Counted from the first letter of the stretch, positions 42,445-51,015 are shown. The stretch: 64,000 nucleotides of DNA from Conexibacter woesei DSM 14684 (GCF_000025265.1 NC_013739.1:2542001-2606000); one strand, 5' to 3'. Program-made: numbers and translations. Notes: generated from the letters alone by a model not told the origin.

Positions 42445-43899
42445 TCAGCCGACCTCGATCGGCGGGATCTGCGCCATGCAGCTCGTGTCGCCGACGGCGT
42501 GCGTGCGGATGAACGAGCGCACGATCGTCATCGAGCAGCCGGACGCGTCGTTGCCCGGCGTGTGGCCGACGTTCGGCACCTCCAGGAATCTCGCGCCCGT
42601 GAACTGCGCCGCCGCCTGTCTGGCGGCGCTGCTCGGCGTGTTGACGTCGAGGTCGCCGTTGATCGCCAGGACCGGCAGCGCCGGTCTGCTCGCGCCGGCC
42701 AGCGGGCTCTCGCCGCCCGGGACGTTCGGCCACTCGATGCACCAGTCGCCGCCCTCGCCGACCGTGTCGACCCACACCTGCGGCGCGAACGGCAGGAACG
42801 CGCTCGTCCCGGCAGCGTTGAGCGCCGTCGCGTACTGGACGCGGCGCAGCCACAGCGGTGCGGATCTGCTCCACAGCGCCGGGTAGTCGCGGCAAGAGGT
42901 CGCGACGTTGAGCGCGAACGAGACCGGGCCGCCGTCCTGGAACTCGTCGATCGTGGCCTGCCGCACCAGCGCGACCAGCTCGGCGAGCGGCTGTGGTCTG
43001 CCCGCGTTCGCCGCTCTCAGCAGGCCGGGCAGCATGCCGAGGATCTCCGGCGCGGCCCACGTGAAGTAGACGGTGTCGGCGAGCGACTGCTCGTCGAGGC
43101 GGACCGGCGTGCCGTCGACGTCGACGTCGAGTGGTCTCGCCCGCAGCGCGAGCGTCAGTCTCGACAGGTCCGCCCGCACCTGCGCGCCGGCGCAGCTGCC
43201 GCCGCTGCGGCTGCAGACGAGGTCGATCGCGCGCCGCAGCGCGGCGGCGCGGTCGCGGCCGAGCGGGTCGAACGCGATCGGGTAGGCGCCCGACAGGACG
43301 AGCGACGCGACGCGGCTCGGGTGCCGGCGGGCGTAGACGCTGAACAGGAACGACCCGTACGACTCGCCGAACAGGTCGAGTCTCGCGATCCCGAGGTGGG
43401 CGCGGACGGCCTCGAGGTCGTCCGCGACCGCCGCGGAGCCGTACGCGTTGGCGCGCGCGCCGAGCGTTCTGCCGCATGCGCCCGTCGCCGCCTTGAGCTG
43501 GGCGGGGGAGAGCAGCGGGTCGGCTGGCAGGCCGCAGTCGAGCCGCTCGGAGCGGCCGACGCCGCGCGGGTCGACCAGCAGCACATCGTGGTCGTCGCGC
43601 AGCTCGCCGAAGAGGTCGTCGAGGTCGGCGACGTCGTAGGCGGCCGCGTAGCCGGGGCCGCCCGGGTTGGGGACGATCGCGCCCGCGGACGGTCTCGACG
43701 TGTCGCGCCGCGGCACGAGCGCGTAGCCGACGGTGGTCGTGCCGAGCAGCGGGGCGCCGCGATCGAGCGGGACGACGAGTGTGCCGCAGGTGGCCCCCGC
43801 GGGGCAGGCCGGCGGGTCGGCGGACGCCGGCGCGGCGGCCGCGAGCAGCGCGGCGCACGCGGCCAGCGCCGCGGTGAGGGTACGAACCGTTCTCTCCAT
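42445..43899 (-). CDS. Secreted alpha/beta hydrolase, tripeptidyl-aminopeptidase-like
   Basis: 484 residues with a signal peptide (TLTAALAACAALLAAAAPASA). The oxyanion region is PNPGGPGYAAAYD, the nucleophile elbow LFGESYGSFLFSVYA near residue 175, and the C-terminal TAP-like domain has ALPVLAINGDLDVNTPSSAAR (Asp) and VPNVGHTPG (His). The family includes Streptomyces tripeptidyl aminopeptidases and proline iminopeptidases acting on extracellular peptides. Several Cys may form disulfides. Its 3' end lies 104 bp from the YceI start, same strand. Confidence 0.88.
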   Translation of the reverse strand: MERTVRTLTAALAACAALLAAAAPASADPPACPAGATCGTLVVPLDRGAPLLGTTTVGYALVPRRDTSRPSAGAIVPNPGGPGYAAAYDVADLDDLFGELRDDHDVLLVDPRGVGRSERLDCGLPADPLLSPAQLKAATGACGRTLGARANAYGSAAVADDLEAVRAHLGIARLDLFGESYGSFLFSVYARRHPSRVASLVLSGAYPIAFDPLGRDRAAALRRAIDLVCSRSGGSCAGAQVRADLSRLTLALRARPLDVDVDGTPVRLDEQSLADTVYFTWAAPEILGMLPGLLRAANAGRPQPLAELVALVRQATIDEFQDGGPVSFALNVATSCRDYPALWSRSAPLWLRRVQYATALNAAGTSAFLPFAPQVWVDTVGEGGDWCIEWPNVPGGESPLAGASRPALPVLAINGDLDVNTPSSAARQAAAQFTGARFLEVPNVGHTPGNDASGCSMTIVRSFIRTHAVGDTSCMAQIPPIEVG

Positions 43900-43990
43900 G
43901 CGAGGACGCTAGTGGCGTCCGGCGCGGTGTCGCTTGCGACGTTCGGCGCGGATCGGACGGTGTGCGTGCGACGCGCGTCGCACGGACGAG

Positions 43991-44004
43991 TTAGGTTACC
44001 CTAA
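43991..44004. promoter_or_regulatory. IdeR/DtxR-type iron box
   Basis: TTAGGTTACCCTAA matches the core of the DtxR/IdeR operator (TTAGGTTAGSCTAACCTAA) and ends 35 bp before the GTG of the siderophore-binding protein gene. Repression under iron excess is expected. Confidence 0.75.
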
Positions 44005-44039
44005 CGCGCCTGTCCCGTCGTCGACCCGGAGTTTCGCCC

Positions 44040-45095
44040 GTGCCCACGTCCCGCCGTCTCGCTCACGCGCTCCGCGCGTGCCTCCTCTTGGCTGTCCTCG
44101 CCGTCGTCGCCGGCTGCGGCTCCTCTTCCGACGACGAGAAGAGCGGCGGCGCTTCTTCGACCGCGACCGCGACGACCGCCGCGGCGGGGACGTTTCCGGC
44201 GACGGTCGAGCACAAGTTCGGTACGACGACGGTGGAGTCCGCGCCGAGACGGATCGTGACCGTCGGGCTGACCGAGCAGGACACGGTGCTCGCGCTCGGC
44301 TCCGTGCCGATCGCGACGACGGAGTGGTACGGCGAGAGACCGAACGCCGTCTGGCCGTGGGCGAGCGCGGCGCTCGGCGACGCCAAGCCGGAGGTGCTGA
44401 GCAACAAGGACGGCTTCCAGTTCGAGCGGATCGCCGCCCTCGAGCCGGACCTGATCATCGGGACGAACGCCGGGATGAGACGGGGCGACTACGAGAAGCT
44501 GTCCGCGCTCGCGCCGACGATCACCTCGGCGAAGGGCAGCACGGACTACTTCTCGCGCTGGGACGAGCAGGTCGAGCTGATCGCCGCGGCGCTCGGGCGG
44601 CCGGAGCAGGGCCAGCAGCTGGTGCGCGACGTCAGAGCCCGCTTCTCCGACGCCGCGGCCGAGCATCCCGAGTTCAAGGGCAAGACCGTCAGCTTCAACC
44701 AGAACGGCTTCTACGACGGCCAGATCTACTCGTACCCCGACGGGCTCAACACGGAGTTCCTGACCTACCTCGGCTTCGAGATCGAGCCGCGCGTGACGGC
44801 GCTCGCGACCAAGCCCGGCGTGCAGGTCGGCGTCTCGGCGGAGCGGCTCGACGTGCTCGACTCCGACGTCGCGCTGTTCGCGACCGAGGAGCCGAAGGAC
44901 GTCAAGGCGCTGGAGAAGATCCCGACGTTCATGCGGATGGACAGCGTCGCCAGACATCGCGCGGTCTTCACCGACGGGACGCTCGCCGGCGCGATCTACT
45001 TCATGACGCCGCTGAGCCTCGAGTACGTCGCCGAGCAGCTGCCGCCGCAGCTCGCGAGAGCTGTCGCCGGCAGAGCGCCGCGCGCGATCGGCTAG
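44040..45095 (+). CDS. Iron-siderophore-binding lipoprotein
   Basis: 351 residues. Lipoprotein signal ACLLLAVLAVVAGCGSS. The mature part is a class III (FepB/FhuD) binding protein: APRRIVTVGLTEQDTVLALG, FERIAALEPDLIIGTNAGM, YEKLSALAPTITSAKG, YFSRWDEQVELIAAALGRPEQ. It captures ferric siderophores for an ABC importer; no permease or ATPase is beside it, so the partners must be elsewhere. The iron box upstream supports the role. Its stop overlaps the stop of the convergent AraC-type gene by four bases. Confidence 0.88.
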   Translation: MPTSRRLAHALRACLLLAVLAVVAGCGSSSDDEKSGGASSTATATTAAAGTFPATVEHKFGTTTVESAPRRIVTVGLTEQDTVLALGSVPIATTEWYGERPNAVWPWASAALGDAKPEVLSNKDGFQFERIAALEPDLIIGTNAGMRRGDYEKLSALAPTITSAKGSTDYFSRWDEQVELIAAALGRPEQGQQLVRDVRARFSDAAAEHPEFKGKTVSFNQNGFYDGQIYSYPDGLNTEFLTYLGFEIEPRVTALATKPGVQVGVSAERLDVLDSDVALFATEEPKDVKALEKIPTFMRMDSVARHRAVFTDGTLAGAIYFMTPLSLEYVAEQLPPQLARAVAGRAPRAIG

Positions 45096-46180
45096 CGGCG
45101 CGGGGCCGCTGAGGGGCGGCCGGCGGCTGGGCGGCGCGGGGCGGCCGCGCGGCGCGCGGCCGCCGCTGCTGCGGACGCCTCCCACTCGATCGCGTCGCCG
45201 CTGGCGAGGCCGCGCGCGCCCAGCTGCGTCAGCACGCTCGCCAGCATCTCGCGGCGGATCGCGCCGTACTCGACGACGTGCGCCACGACGCCGCCGTACG
45301 TGAACGACTGCGGCGGCTCGCAGAGTGCGTCGACGAACGCGTCGTCCCACGCGCCGCGGTCGCGGATCGCGCGGACGAGGCGCGCGAAGGAGCGCGCGGC
45401 GCGCTCGAAGCGCGCGAGCAGGCCGGCGGGGTCGGCAGGCGGCGCGGGCGTGGGCGGGCCGGCGGCGGGAGCGCCGGCGGGGTCGGCGGGAGCGCCGGCG
45501 GGGTCGGCGGGAGCGTCGGCGGCGGGCGGCGCGGGCTGCGGCTGCGGCGCCGGCAGCCCCGCGATCGCGGCGACCCACACCTCCAGCGTGAACACCAGCC
45601 GCTCGGCCATCGCGGCGGCGCTCGGCTCCTCGCCCTCGAACCAGACCGCGACGAAGCCCGGCCGCAGCGGCCGCGCGAGCTCGTCCGCCGGCACCGTCGC
45701 GGCGGCGCGCAGCAGCTCGCGCACGCGGTCGAGGTGGTGGGCGACGAGCCGCTCGGCGAGGTCGCGGCCGGCCGGCGAGCCCGCGGTCGCGTCGGGGATC
45801 AGCAGGCCGGCGGGCGGGTGGAAGTGGATGCCGTTCGGCGCGTCGAGCTTCAGCGGCGGCGCGCTCGCGGCGGCGAACGCGCGCGGTGCGACGCCGTAGG
45901 CGCGCGAGAAGGCGCGCGAGAACGCCGCCAGCGAGCCGTAGCCGGCGGCCGGCGCGGCGTCCGACGGCGCCGCTCCGCCGACGCGCAGCTGCCACGCGGC
46001 GCGCTCCAGCAGCAGCCGCCGCCGCAGCGTGACGGGCGACTCGCCGGTGGCGGCGGCGAGCAGGCGGTCGAGATGGTCACGCGAGAAGTGCGCCCGTGCG
46101 GCGAGCTCGCGGCCGTCGGCGCCCGGCTCGTCGAGCGAGGCGAGGACGAGGTCGATCAGCTCGCGCAGACGGTCGGTCAC
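45092..46180 (-). CDS. AraC-type regulator with DinB-like C-terminal domain
   Basis: About 362 residues. The N-terminal double helix-turn-helix has LIDLVLASLDEPGADGREL, HFSRDHLDRLLAAATGESPVTL, then YGSLAAFSRAFSRAYGVAPRAF. The C-terminal half resembles DinB/YfiT-like four-helix bundles (LVAHHLDRVRELLRAAATV; GGVVAHVVEYGAIRREML with metal-type His). Such fusions are uncharacterised. An Ala/Pro-rich insert of seven-residue units (ADPAGAP) interrupts the bundle. Two GTG starts are possible (46186 and 46180); the second has better GAGG spacing. Confidence 0.75.
   Translation of the reverse strand: MTDRLRELIDLVLASLDEPGADGRELAARAHFSRDHLDRLLAAATGESPVTLRRRLLLERAAWQLRVGGAAPSDAAPAAGYGSLAAFSRAFSRAYGVAPRAFAAASAPPLKLDAPNGIHFHPPAGLLIPDATAGSPAGRDLAERLVAHHLDRVRELLRAAATVPADELARPLRPGFVAVWFEGEEPSAAAMAERLVFTLEVWVAAIAGLPAPQPQPAPPAADAPADPAGAPADPAGAPAAGPPTPAPPADPAGLLARFERAARSFARLVRAIRDRGAWDDAFVDALCEPPQSFTYGGVVAHVVEYGAIRREMLASVLTQLGARGLASGDAIEWEASAAAAAARRAAAPRRPAAGRPSAAPRR
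45464..45520 (-). repeat. 21-bp tandem repeat inside the AraC-type gene
   Basis: The unit GGCGGGAGCGCCGGCGGG + GTC (21 bp, written on the plus strand) is repeated at 45464, 45485 and, in part, 45506. It encodes ADPAGAP units within the C-terminal domain. Confidence 0.85.
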
Positions 46181-46286
46181 CGCCACATCCTCGCGCGTGG
46201 GTCGGCTGGCGCGTGGGCCGGCCGTCCGCTTGATCGCGTTCGACGTGCTGCTCGACGCGGTCGCCGCCGGCCGTGACGATCGGCGC

Positions 46287-46754
46287 ATGCCCACCTGGTC
46301 AGACTTCGCCGCCGCCGCGCCGCAGCTCGCCGCGCAGGTCCGCGAGCGGCTCGACGCGCACACGCACAAGACGCTCGCGACGCTCCGCCGCGACGGATCG
46401 CCGCGCATCTCCGGGTCCGAGACGATCCTGCACGACGGCGAGCTGTGGATCGGCTCGATGTGGGAGGCGCGCAAGGCGCGCGACCTCCAGCGCGATCCCC
46501 GCTTCGCGCTCCACAGCGGGTCGGACGAACCACCCGCGCTCGGCGACGCGAAGCTCGCCGGCCGGGCGGAGGAGATCGTCGACCCTGCGGTGATCGACCG
46601 GGTCATCGGCGACCACAAGCCGCCCGGCCCGGCCCACCTCTTCCGCCTCGACCTCGACGAGGTCTCGCACCTCGGCCTCAACGCGACCGGCGACGGGATC
46701 GTCATCACCGTCTGGACGCCGGACGGCGGCGTGCGGACGATCGAGCGCAGATAG
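46287..46754 (+). CDS. Pyridoxamine-5-phosphate-oxidase-like (split-barrel) protein
   Basis: 155 residues: HKTLATLRRDGSPRISGSE, DGELWIGSMWEARKARDLQRDPRFALHS, KLAGRAEEI, FRLDLDEVSHLGL. This is the FMN- or F420-binding split barrel of actinobacterial PNPOx-like proteins; the KARDLQRDPRFALH stretch is the usual cofactor-phosphate region. Substrate unknown. It diverges from the AraC-type gene, 106 bp apart. Confidence 0.85.
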   Translation: MPTWSDFAAAAPQLAAQVRERLDAHTHKTLATLRRDGSPRISGSETILHDGELWIGSMWEARKARDLQRDPRFALHSGSDEPPALGDAKLAGRAEEIVDPAVIDRVIGDHKPPGPAHLFRLDLDEVSHLGLNATGDGIVITVWTPDGGVRTIERR

Positions 46755-46804
46755 CTGGCGCATGAAATATGCGCCGCGCGCATGGCCGCGCTACGCTGTG
46801 ACCG

Positions 46805-47467
46805 ATGGACGGCGCCGCACCGCTCGACACCCTCGACGCACTTGGGCCGCGGCTGCGCCGCGCGCGGCGCGCCCGCGACCTGACGATGGAGCAGGTCGCC
46901 GAGCGCAGCGCGATCTCGCAGTCGTCGCTGTCGCGGCTGGAGGCCGGTCTGCGCCAGCCGTCGCTGGCGCAGCTGCTGACGCTTGCGCGGATCTACGACG
47001 TCGCGGTCGGCGAGCTGCTGGAGGAGGCCGGCGCCCGCCCGGCCGCGGTGATCGACCCGGCGACGGCACCTGAGCAGGAGGCGAACGGGCTGCGCTTCCG
47101 CGTCGTCGACCGGCAGGACCCCGGGGCCGCGCTGTCGGCGCTGCGCGTGACGGTGCCGGCCGAGCGTGCGGGGGAGGGGAGGGGCGAGCGCGCGGGCGCG
47201 GCCGGCGGCGACGCGGTCGCGAGCCGCCGCTACGCGCACACCGGCGACGAGTGGCTGTACGTCCTCGCGGGCCGGCTGCGGCTGACGCTCGGCGAGCGCG
47301 TCCACGTGCTCGATCCCGGCATGGCCGCCCACTTCGACGCCGCCACCCCGCACCGGCTCGACGCCGAGGACGGGCGCGACGCCGAGCTGCTGCTGATCGC
47401 GGCGCGGCTGCCGGCGGCGCGGCCGCCCGCGGAGACGCGCGGCCGTACCGCGCGCGAGGCGCCATGA
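46805..47467 (+). CDS. XRE-family regulator with cupin domain
   Basis: 220 residues. The N-terminal helix-turn-helix is GPRLRRARRARDLTMEQVAE, then SAISQSSLSRLEAGLRQPSL. The C-terminal cupin is YAHTGDEWLYVLAGRLRLTLG and LDPGMAAHFDAATPHRL. This family controls metabolism genes through a small ligand. It overlaps the MOSC gene start by four bases, so it probably regulates its own operon. Confidence 0.9.
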   Translation: MDGAAPLDTLDALGPRLRRARRARDLTMEQVAERSAISQSSLSRLEAGLRQPSLAQLLTLARIYDVAVGELLEEAGARPAAVIDPATAPEQEANGLRFRVVDRQDPGAALSALRVTVPAERAGEGRGERAGAAGGDAVASRRYAHTGDEWLYVLAGRLRLTLGERVHVLDPGMAAHFDAATPHRLDAEDGRDAELLLIAARLPAARPPAETRGRTAREAP

Positions 47468-48153
47468 GCGGCGGCGCGCGGGTGCTCGCCGTCCACGCCG
47501 GCGCGGTCGCCGACCTGCCGTACCGCGACCGCACGATCCGCAGCGCGATCGTCAAGCGCCGGCTCGACGGCCGCGTCCCCGTCGCCGCGCTGGGGATCGA
47601 CGGCGACGAGCACGGCGACACCGTCAAGCACGGCGGTCCCGAGCAGGCGCTGTGCGTCTTCGCCGCCGAGCACTACGCGCACTACGAGCGGCTGCTCGGC
47701 CGCCCGCTCGCGCGGCCGGCGTTCGGCGAGAACCTGACGACCGCGGGCGTCGGCGAGCACGACGTCTGCGTCGGCGACGTGCTGCGGATCGGCACCGCGC
47801 TGTGCGAGGTCAGCGCGCCGCGCAGTCCCTGCTACCGCGTCGGCGCGCACCATGCCGCGAAGCGCTTCCCGCTGTGGATGGAGGAGAGCGGGAAGACCGG
47901 CTTCTACCTGCGCGTCGTGCGGGCCGGCCGGCTCGCCGCCGGCGGCGCGGTCGAGCTGGTCCACCGTCCGCATCCGCACGCGACGATCGCCGCGTGCAAC
48001 CGCGTCAAGCACCGCGAGAGAGGCGACCTCGATGCGACCGCGGCGCTGCTCGTGCCGGCGCTCGGCGCCTCGTGGCGGGCGACCTTCGAGCGCCGGCTCG
48101 CCGGCGCGCTGGAGGACCCGGCGCCGCGCCGCTTCGGGCCGGTGGGCGCGTGA
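47464..48153 (+). CDS. MOSC-domain protein, YiiM-like
   Basis: 229 residues. MOSC core: GIDGDEHGDTVKHGGPEQALCVFAAEHYAHYE, PAFGENLTTAGV, VCVGDVLRIGTALCEVSAPRSPCYRVG with the conserved Cys for a molybdenum cofactor. YiiM-type proteins reduce N-hydroxylated bases such as 6-hydroxylaminopurine. ATG overlaps the XRE stop. The C-terminal region matches the YiiM extension. Confidence 0.88.
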   Translation: MSGGARVLAVHAGAVADLPYRDRTIRSAIVKRRLDGRVPVAALGIDGDEHGDTVKHGGPEQALCVFAAEHYAHYERLLGRPLARPAFGENLTTAGVGEHDVCVGDVLRIGTALCEVSAPRSPCYRVGAHHAAKRFPLWMEESGKTGFYLRVVRAGRLAAGGAVELVHRPHPHATIAACNRVKHRERGDLDATAALLVPALGASWRATFERRLAGALEDPAPRRFGPVGA

Positions 48154-48180
48154 GCCCCGGCGGCTGAGCGCCGCGCCGGC

Positions 48181-48837
48181 CTACTCCGCTCTCGTCCCGT
48201 ACGCGGCGAGGAACACCTCGACCGCCGCGGCGGCGAGGCGGGCAGGGGCTTCGGGGTCGGGATCCGGCGCGTCGCCGACGAACAGCGCGCGGTTGGCCGG
48301 CGTCCACAGCACGAGCCCGGCGAACTGCGCGGCCGCCGTCTCGGGGTCCTCGATCGCCAGCAGCCCGCGCTCGGCGAGCTGTTCGAGCGCGACCGCGAGC
48401 GTCGAGATCCCGCGCAGGAAGCCCTGCTCGTAGTAGAGCCTGCCCAGCTCGGGGAAGCGCAGCGCCTCGCCGGCGACGAGGCGCCGCAGCCGCAGCACCT
48501 CCGGATTGACGATCGCGGCGTGCAGCCGTTGCGCCAGCTCGCGCAGTGTGGGTACGAGGTCGTCTGGGTCGAGCGGCACCGGCGACGCCGCGCCGATCCG
48601 CGCCTCGACGCCCTCGACCGCGTGCAGGACGAGCGCGGTGAACAGCCCCTCCTTGTCGGCGAAGTGCTTGTAGATCGTCTGCTTCGAGACGCCCGCCCGG
48701 GCGGCGACGCCGTCCATGCTCGTGCCGACGTAGCCGCACTCCAGGAACACCTCCGCGGCGGCATCGAGGATCGCCGCGCGCTTGCGCGCCGAGCGGCCCG
48801 TGAGGGCTGGCTCGGGGGTCTGTGGTTCTGCTGCCAT
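48181..48837 (-). CDS. TetR-family repressor
   Basis: 218 residues. N-terminal helix-turn-helix: RKRAAILDAAAEVFLECGYV then TSMDGVAARAGVSKQTIYKHFADKEGLF. The C-terminal helices form a ligand-binding dimer domain of the TetR_C_7/AefR-like type. It diverges from an alpha/beta hydrolase gene, with two identical palindromes between, one next to each start. The expected mode is repression of both genes until a ligand, perhaps the hydrolase substrate, binds. Confidence 0.92.
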   Translation of the reverse strand: MAAEPQTPEPALTGRSARKRAAILDAAAEVFLECGYVGTSMDGVAARAGVSKQTIYKHFADKEGLFTALVLHAVEGVEARIGAASPVPLDPDDLVPTLRELAQRLHAAIVNPEVLRLRRLVAGEALRFPELGRLYYEQGFLRGISTLAVALEQLAERGLLAIEDPETAAAQFAGLVLWTPANRALFVGDAPDPDPEAPARLAAAAVEVFLAAYGTRAE

Positions 48838-48851
48838 GGGCCAACAACTGT

Positions 48852-48866
48852 ACTAGACGGTCTAGT
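48852..48866. promoter_or_regulatory. TetR operator, copy 1
   Basis: ACTAGAC-G-GTCTAGT, a perfect 15-bp palindrome, lies 15 bp upstream of the TetR start codon. Confidence 0.85.
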
Positions 48867-48877
48867 TCCGTGCCTGC

Positions 48878-48883
48878 TATAAC
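48878..48883 (+). promoter_or_regulatory. -10 box between two TetR operators
   Basis: TATAAC, preceded by TGC as in an extended -10, sits between the two operators and points to the hydrolase gene. Repressor on either site would block it. Confidence 0.5.
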
Positions 48884-48894
48884 CGTCGCAGCAA

Positions 48895-48917
48895 CGGAAC
48901 TAGACGGTCTAGTTCCG
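48895..48917. promoter_or_regulatory. TetR operator, copy 2
   Basis: The same 15-bp core (48899-48913) extended to a perfect 23-bp palindrome by CGGA and TCCG on the flanks. It is 25 bp before the hydrolase ATG and may be the stronger site. Confidence 0.85.
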
Positions 48918-48942
48918 AACAGACTGAGAAAGGGAGCACCCC

Positions 48943-49758
48943 ATGAGCACCACCGCAACCACGCAGACCGTCACCTCGGCCGACGGCACGCAGATCGCGT
49001 TCGATCGCCGTGGCGACGGACCGGCGATCGTGCTCGTCGGCGGCGCGCTCAGCTCGCGCGCCGGGGACCCGCTGACGGCGCCGGTCGCCGAGGCGCTCGC
49101 CGAGCGCTTCACGACCGCGCACCTCGACCGCCGCGGGCGCGGCGACAGCGGCGACACGCAGCCGTACGCGGTCGAGCGCGAGGTCGAGGACATCGGCGCG
49201 ATCGTCGAGGCGCTCGGCGGCGAGGCCGGGCTCTACGGGCTCTCCTCGGGCGCCGTGCTCGCGATCGAGGCCGCGCGCCAGTTGAAGGGCATCACGAAGC
49301 TGGCCGTCTGGGAGCCGCCGCTGATCGTCGACGACAGCCGTCCGCCGCTTCCGGCCGACTACGTCGAGCAGCTCGACGCGCTCGTCGCAGAGGACCGCCG
49401 CGGCGACGCCGTCGAGCTGTTCTTCAGCGCCGCCGTCGGGATCCCGCCGGAGTTCGTCGCCGGGATGAAGCAGAGCCCGATGTGGGACGGAATGACCGCC
49501 GTCGCGCACACGCTCGCGTACGACGGGCGCGTCGCGCGCGACGTGATGGCGGGGAAGCCGCTGCCGGCCGCGTGGGCCGAGCTGACGATCCCGACGCTCG
49601 TGCTCGTCGGCGGGCTGAGCGAGCCGTTCATGGAGAACGGCAACCGTGCGCTCGCGCAGCTGCTGCCGAATGCGGAGCTGAAGACGATCGAGGGCCAGGA
49701 CCACGCGGTCGCGCCCGACGCGATCGGTCCGTACCTGCGCGAGTTCTTCACCGCCTGA
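48943..49758 (+). CDS. Alpha/beta hydrolase
   Basis: 271 residues. IVLVGGALSSRAGD (oxyanion region), HLDRRGRGDSGD, nucleophile elbow YGLSSGAVLAIEAA, acid PTLVLVGGLSE and His in EGQDHAVAPDAI. The elbow GLSSG fits the G-x-S-x-G rule. Probably an esterase or lactonase; the lid is small. Expression is set by the divergent TetR protein through two operators. AGAAAGGGAG precedes the ATG. The second copy of the 43-bp palindrome follows its stop after 7 bp. Confidence 0.88.
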   Translation: MSTTATTQTVTSADGTQIAFDRRGDGPAIVLVGGALSSRAGDPLTAPVAEALAERFTTAHLDRRGRGDSGDTQPYAVEREVEDIGAIVEALGGEAGLYGLSSGAVLAIEAARQLKGITKLAVWEPPLIVDDSRPPLPADYVEQLDALVAEDRRGDAVELFFSAAVGIPPEFVAGMKQSPMWDGMTAVAHTLAYDGRVARDVMAGKPLPAAWAELTIPTLVLVGGLSEPFMENGNRALAQLLPNAELKTIEGQDHAVAPDAIGPYLREFFTA

Positions 49759-49765
49759 GCGCCCA

Positions 49766-49808
49766 TCGTCCTGGGTTGGTGTCGCTATACGACAGCAACC
49801 CAGGACGA
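49766..49808. repeat. 43-bp palindromic element, copy 2
   Basis: Arms TCGTCCTGGGTT (49766-49777) and AACCCAGGACGA (49797-49808), internal loop GGT/AGC, stem GTCG/CGAC. It is inverted relative to copy 1, with 38 of 43 positions the same and a compensating change in the arm. It separates the hydrolase gene from the biosynthetic cluster. Confidence 0.85.
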
Positions 49809-49841
49809 CGGCGGTGGTCGCCAACCATTTCCCGGGTGGTT

Positions 49842-49847
49842 AGAGTT
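49842..49847 (+). promoter_or_regulatory. Possible -10 box of the biosynthetic cluster
   Basis: TAGAGT lies 30 bp before the amidinotransferase ATG; just upstream, ACCA...TGGT half-sites around a CCCGGG could bind a regulator. The -35 is unclear. GGGAGG is the ribosome site. Confidence 0.35.
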
Positions 49848-49877
49848 ACGGAATCCAGGGGGCTGGGAGGCTCGAGC

Positions 49878-51005
49878 ATGAACGCATCGCCCGTGAACTC
49901 CTACACGGAGTGGGGACCGCTGAGGGAGATCATCGTCGGCGAGGTGGACAACGGCTGGCTGCCGCGGAGGCCGGAGCACACGGACCTCTCGTACAAGCTG
50001 TTCTACAACGACAACCTCAAGCAGCAGCACCACAACGACGTCGACGGGCCGCAGGGGGAGGGGCTGCGGCTGGAGCACGTCGAGCCGTACGCGACGCGCG
50101 AGGCGGAGGAGCGGCGGGAGGACGTCGAGGCGTTCGTCGCGCTGCTGGAGGGGCTGGGCGTCACCGTGCGCCGCCCGCGGCGACTCGACGAGGTCAGACC
50201 GATCGCGACCTCGGCCTGGTCGTCGCTCTCCTATTTCGCCCACAACGTGCGCGACCAGAGCCTGATCGTCGGCGACGAGATCATCGAGACGCCGCCGCTG
50301 TGCCGGCACCGCTACTTCGAGAACGACCTGCTCAAGCCGCTCTACCACGAGTACTTCAAGGGCGGCGCGAGATGGACGGTCGCGCCGCGGCCGCTGATGC
50401 TCGACGAGTCGTTCGACAAGACCTACGTCAAGGGCGCGCCGCAGCCGGAGGCGATCGGGGCGGCCGGGCTCGGCTTCGAGATGATGTTCGACGCGGCGCA
50501 GTGCCTGCGCTTCGGGACCGACATCGTGATGAACGTCTCGACCGAGAACCACCGCCTCGGCGCGCGCTGGCTGCAACGCCACCTCGGCGATCGCTTCACC
50601 GTCCACGTGATCGAGAACTTCGCCGACAACCACGTCGACGGCTCGATCATGCCCCTGCGGCCGGGCGTGCTGTTCGTCAACGCGCGCAAGATCCACGGCA
50701 GAGCCCACCAGCTCCCGAGAGCGCTGCAGAAGTGGGACATGATCACGTGCTACGACACCGACGACACCGTCTACGGCGAGGACAAGCTGCTGCTCGCGAG
50801 CGAGTACATCAGCGCGAACGTGCTCCCGCTCGACGAGGAGCGCGTCGTCGTCGACGGCCACTCGACGAAGACGATCAGAACGCTGGAGAAGCACGGCTTC
50901 ACGCCGATCCCGGTCAGACTCAGGCACTCGCGCCTGTACGCCGGGGGGTTCCACTGCATCACCCTCGACGTGCGCCGCGACGAGCCACTCGAGACGTACT
51001 TCTAG
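49878..51005 (+). CDS. Amidinotransferase (glycine/arginine amidinotransferase family)
   Basis: 375 residues, the family length. Family features: EWGPLREIIVGEVDNGW at the N-terminus, FDAAQCLRFGTDIVMNVS, ENHRLGARWLQRHLG, catalytic His in ADNHVDGSIMPLRPG, and catalytic Cys in YAGGFHCITLDVRRDE. AGAT-like enzymes move the amidino group of arginine to an amine, through an amidino-Cys intermediate. Close relatives in natural-product clusters (for example the cylindrospermopsin and saxitoxin enzymes) start guanidino metabolites. Eleven bases before the carbamoyltransferase gene and ahead of two NRPS genes, it most likely supplies a guanidino building block. AGA arginine codons are frequent here but rare in the next genes. 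Confidence 0.9.
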   Translation: MNASPVNSYTEWGPLREIIVGEVDNGWLPRRPEHTDLSYKLFYNDNLKQQHHNDVDGPQGEGLRLEHVEPYATREAEERREDVEAFVALLEGLGVTVRRPRRLDEVRPIATSAWSSLSYFAHNVRDQSLIVGDEIIETPPLCRHRYFENDLLKPLYHEYFKGGARWTVAPRPLMLDESFDKTYVKGAPQPEAIGAAGLGFEMMFDAAQCLRFGTDIVMNVSTENHRLGARWLQRHLGDRFTVHVIENFADNHVDGSIMPLRPGVLFVNARKIHGRAHQLPRALQKWDMITCYDTDDTVYGEDKLLLASEYISANVLPLDEERVVVDGHSTKTIRTLEKHGFTPIPVRLRHSRLYAGGFHCITLDVRRDEPLETYF

Positions 51006-51015
51006 AGGCGCGGCG

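Noticed and set aside
44040-45095. Full siderophore transport operon
   Set aside because: Only the binding protein is here; the next gene is a convergent AraC-type regulator and no permease or ATPase follows.
48181-49758. TetR and hydrolase genes as part of the NRPS cluster
   Set aside because: They have their own operators and are separated from the cluster by the 43-bp palindrome and a new promoter; a link cannot be shown.
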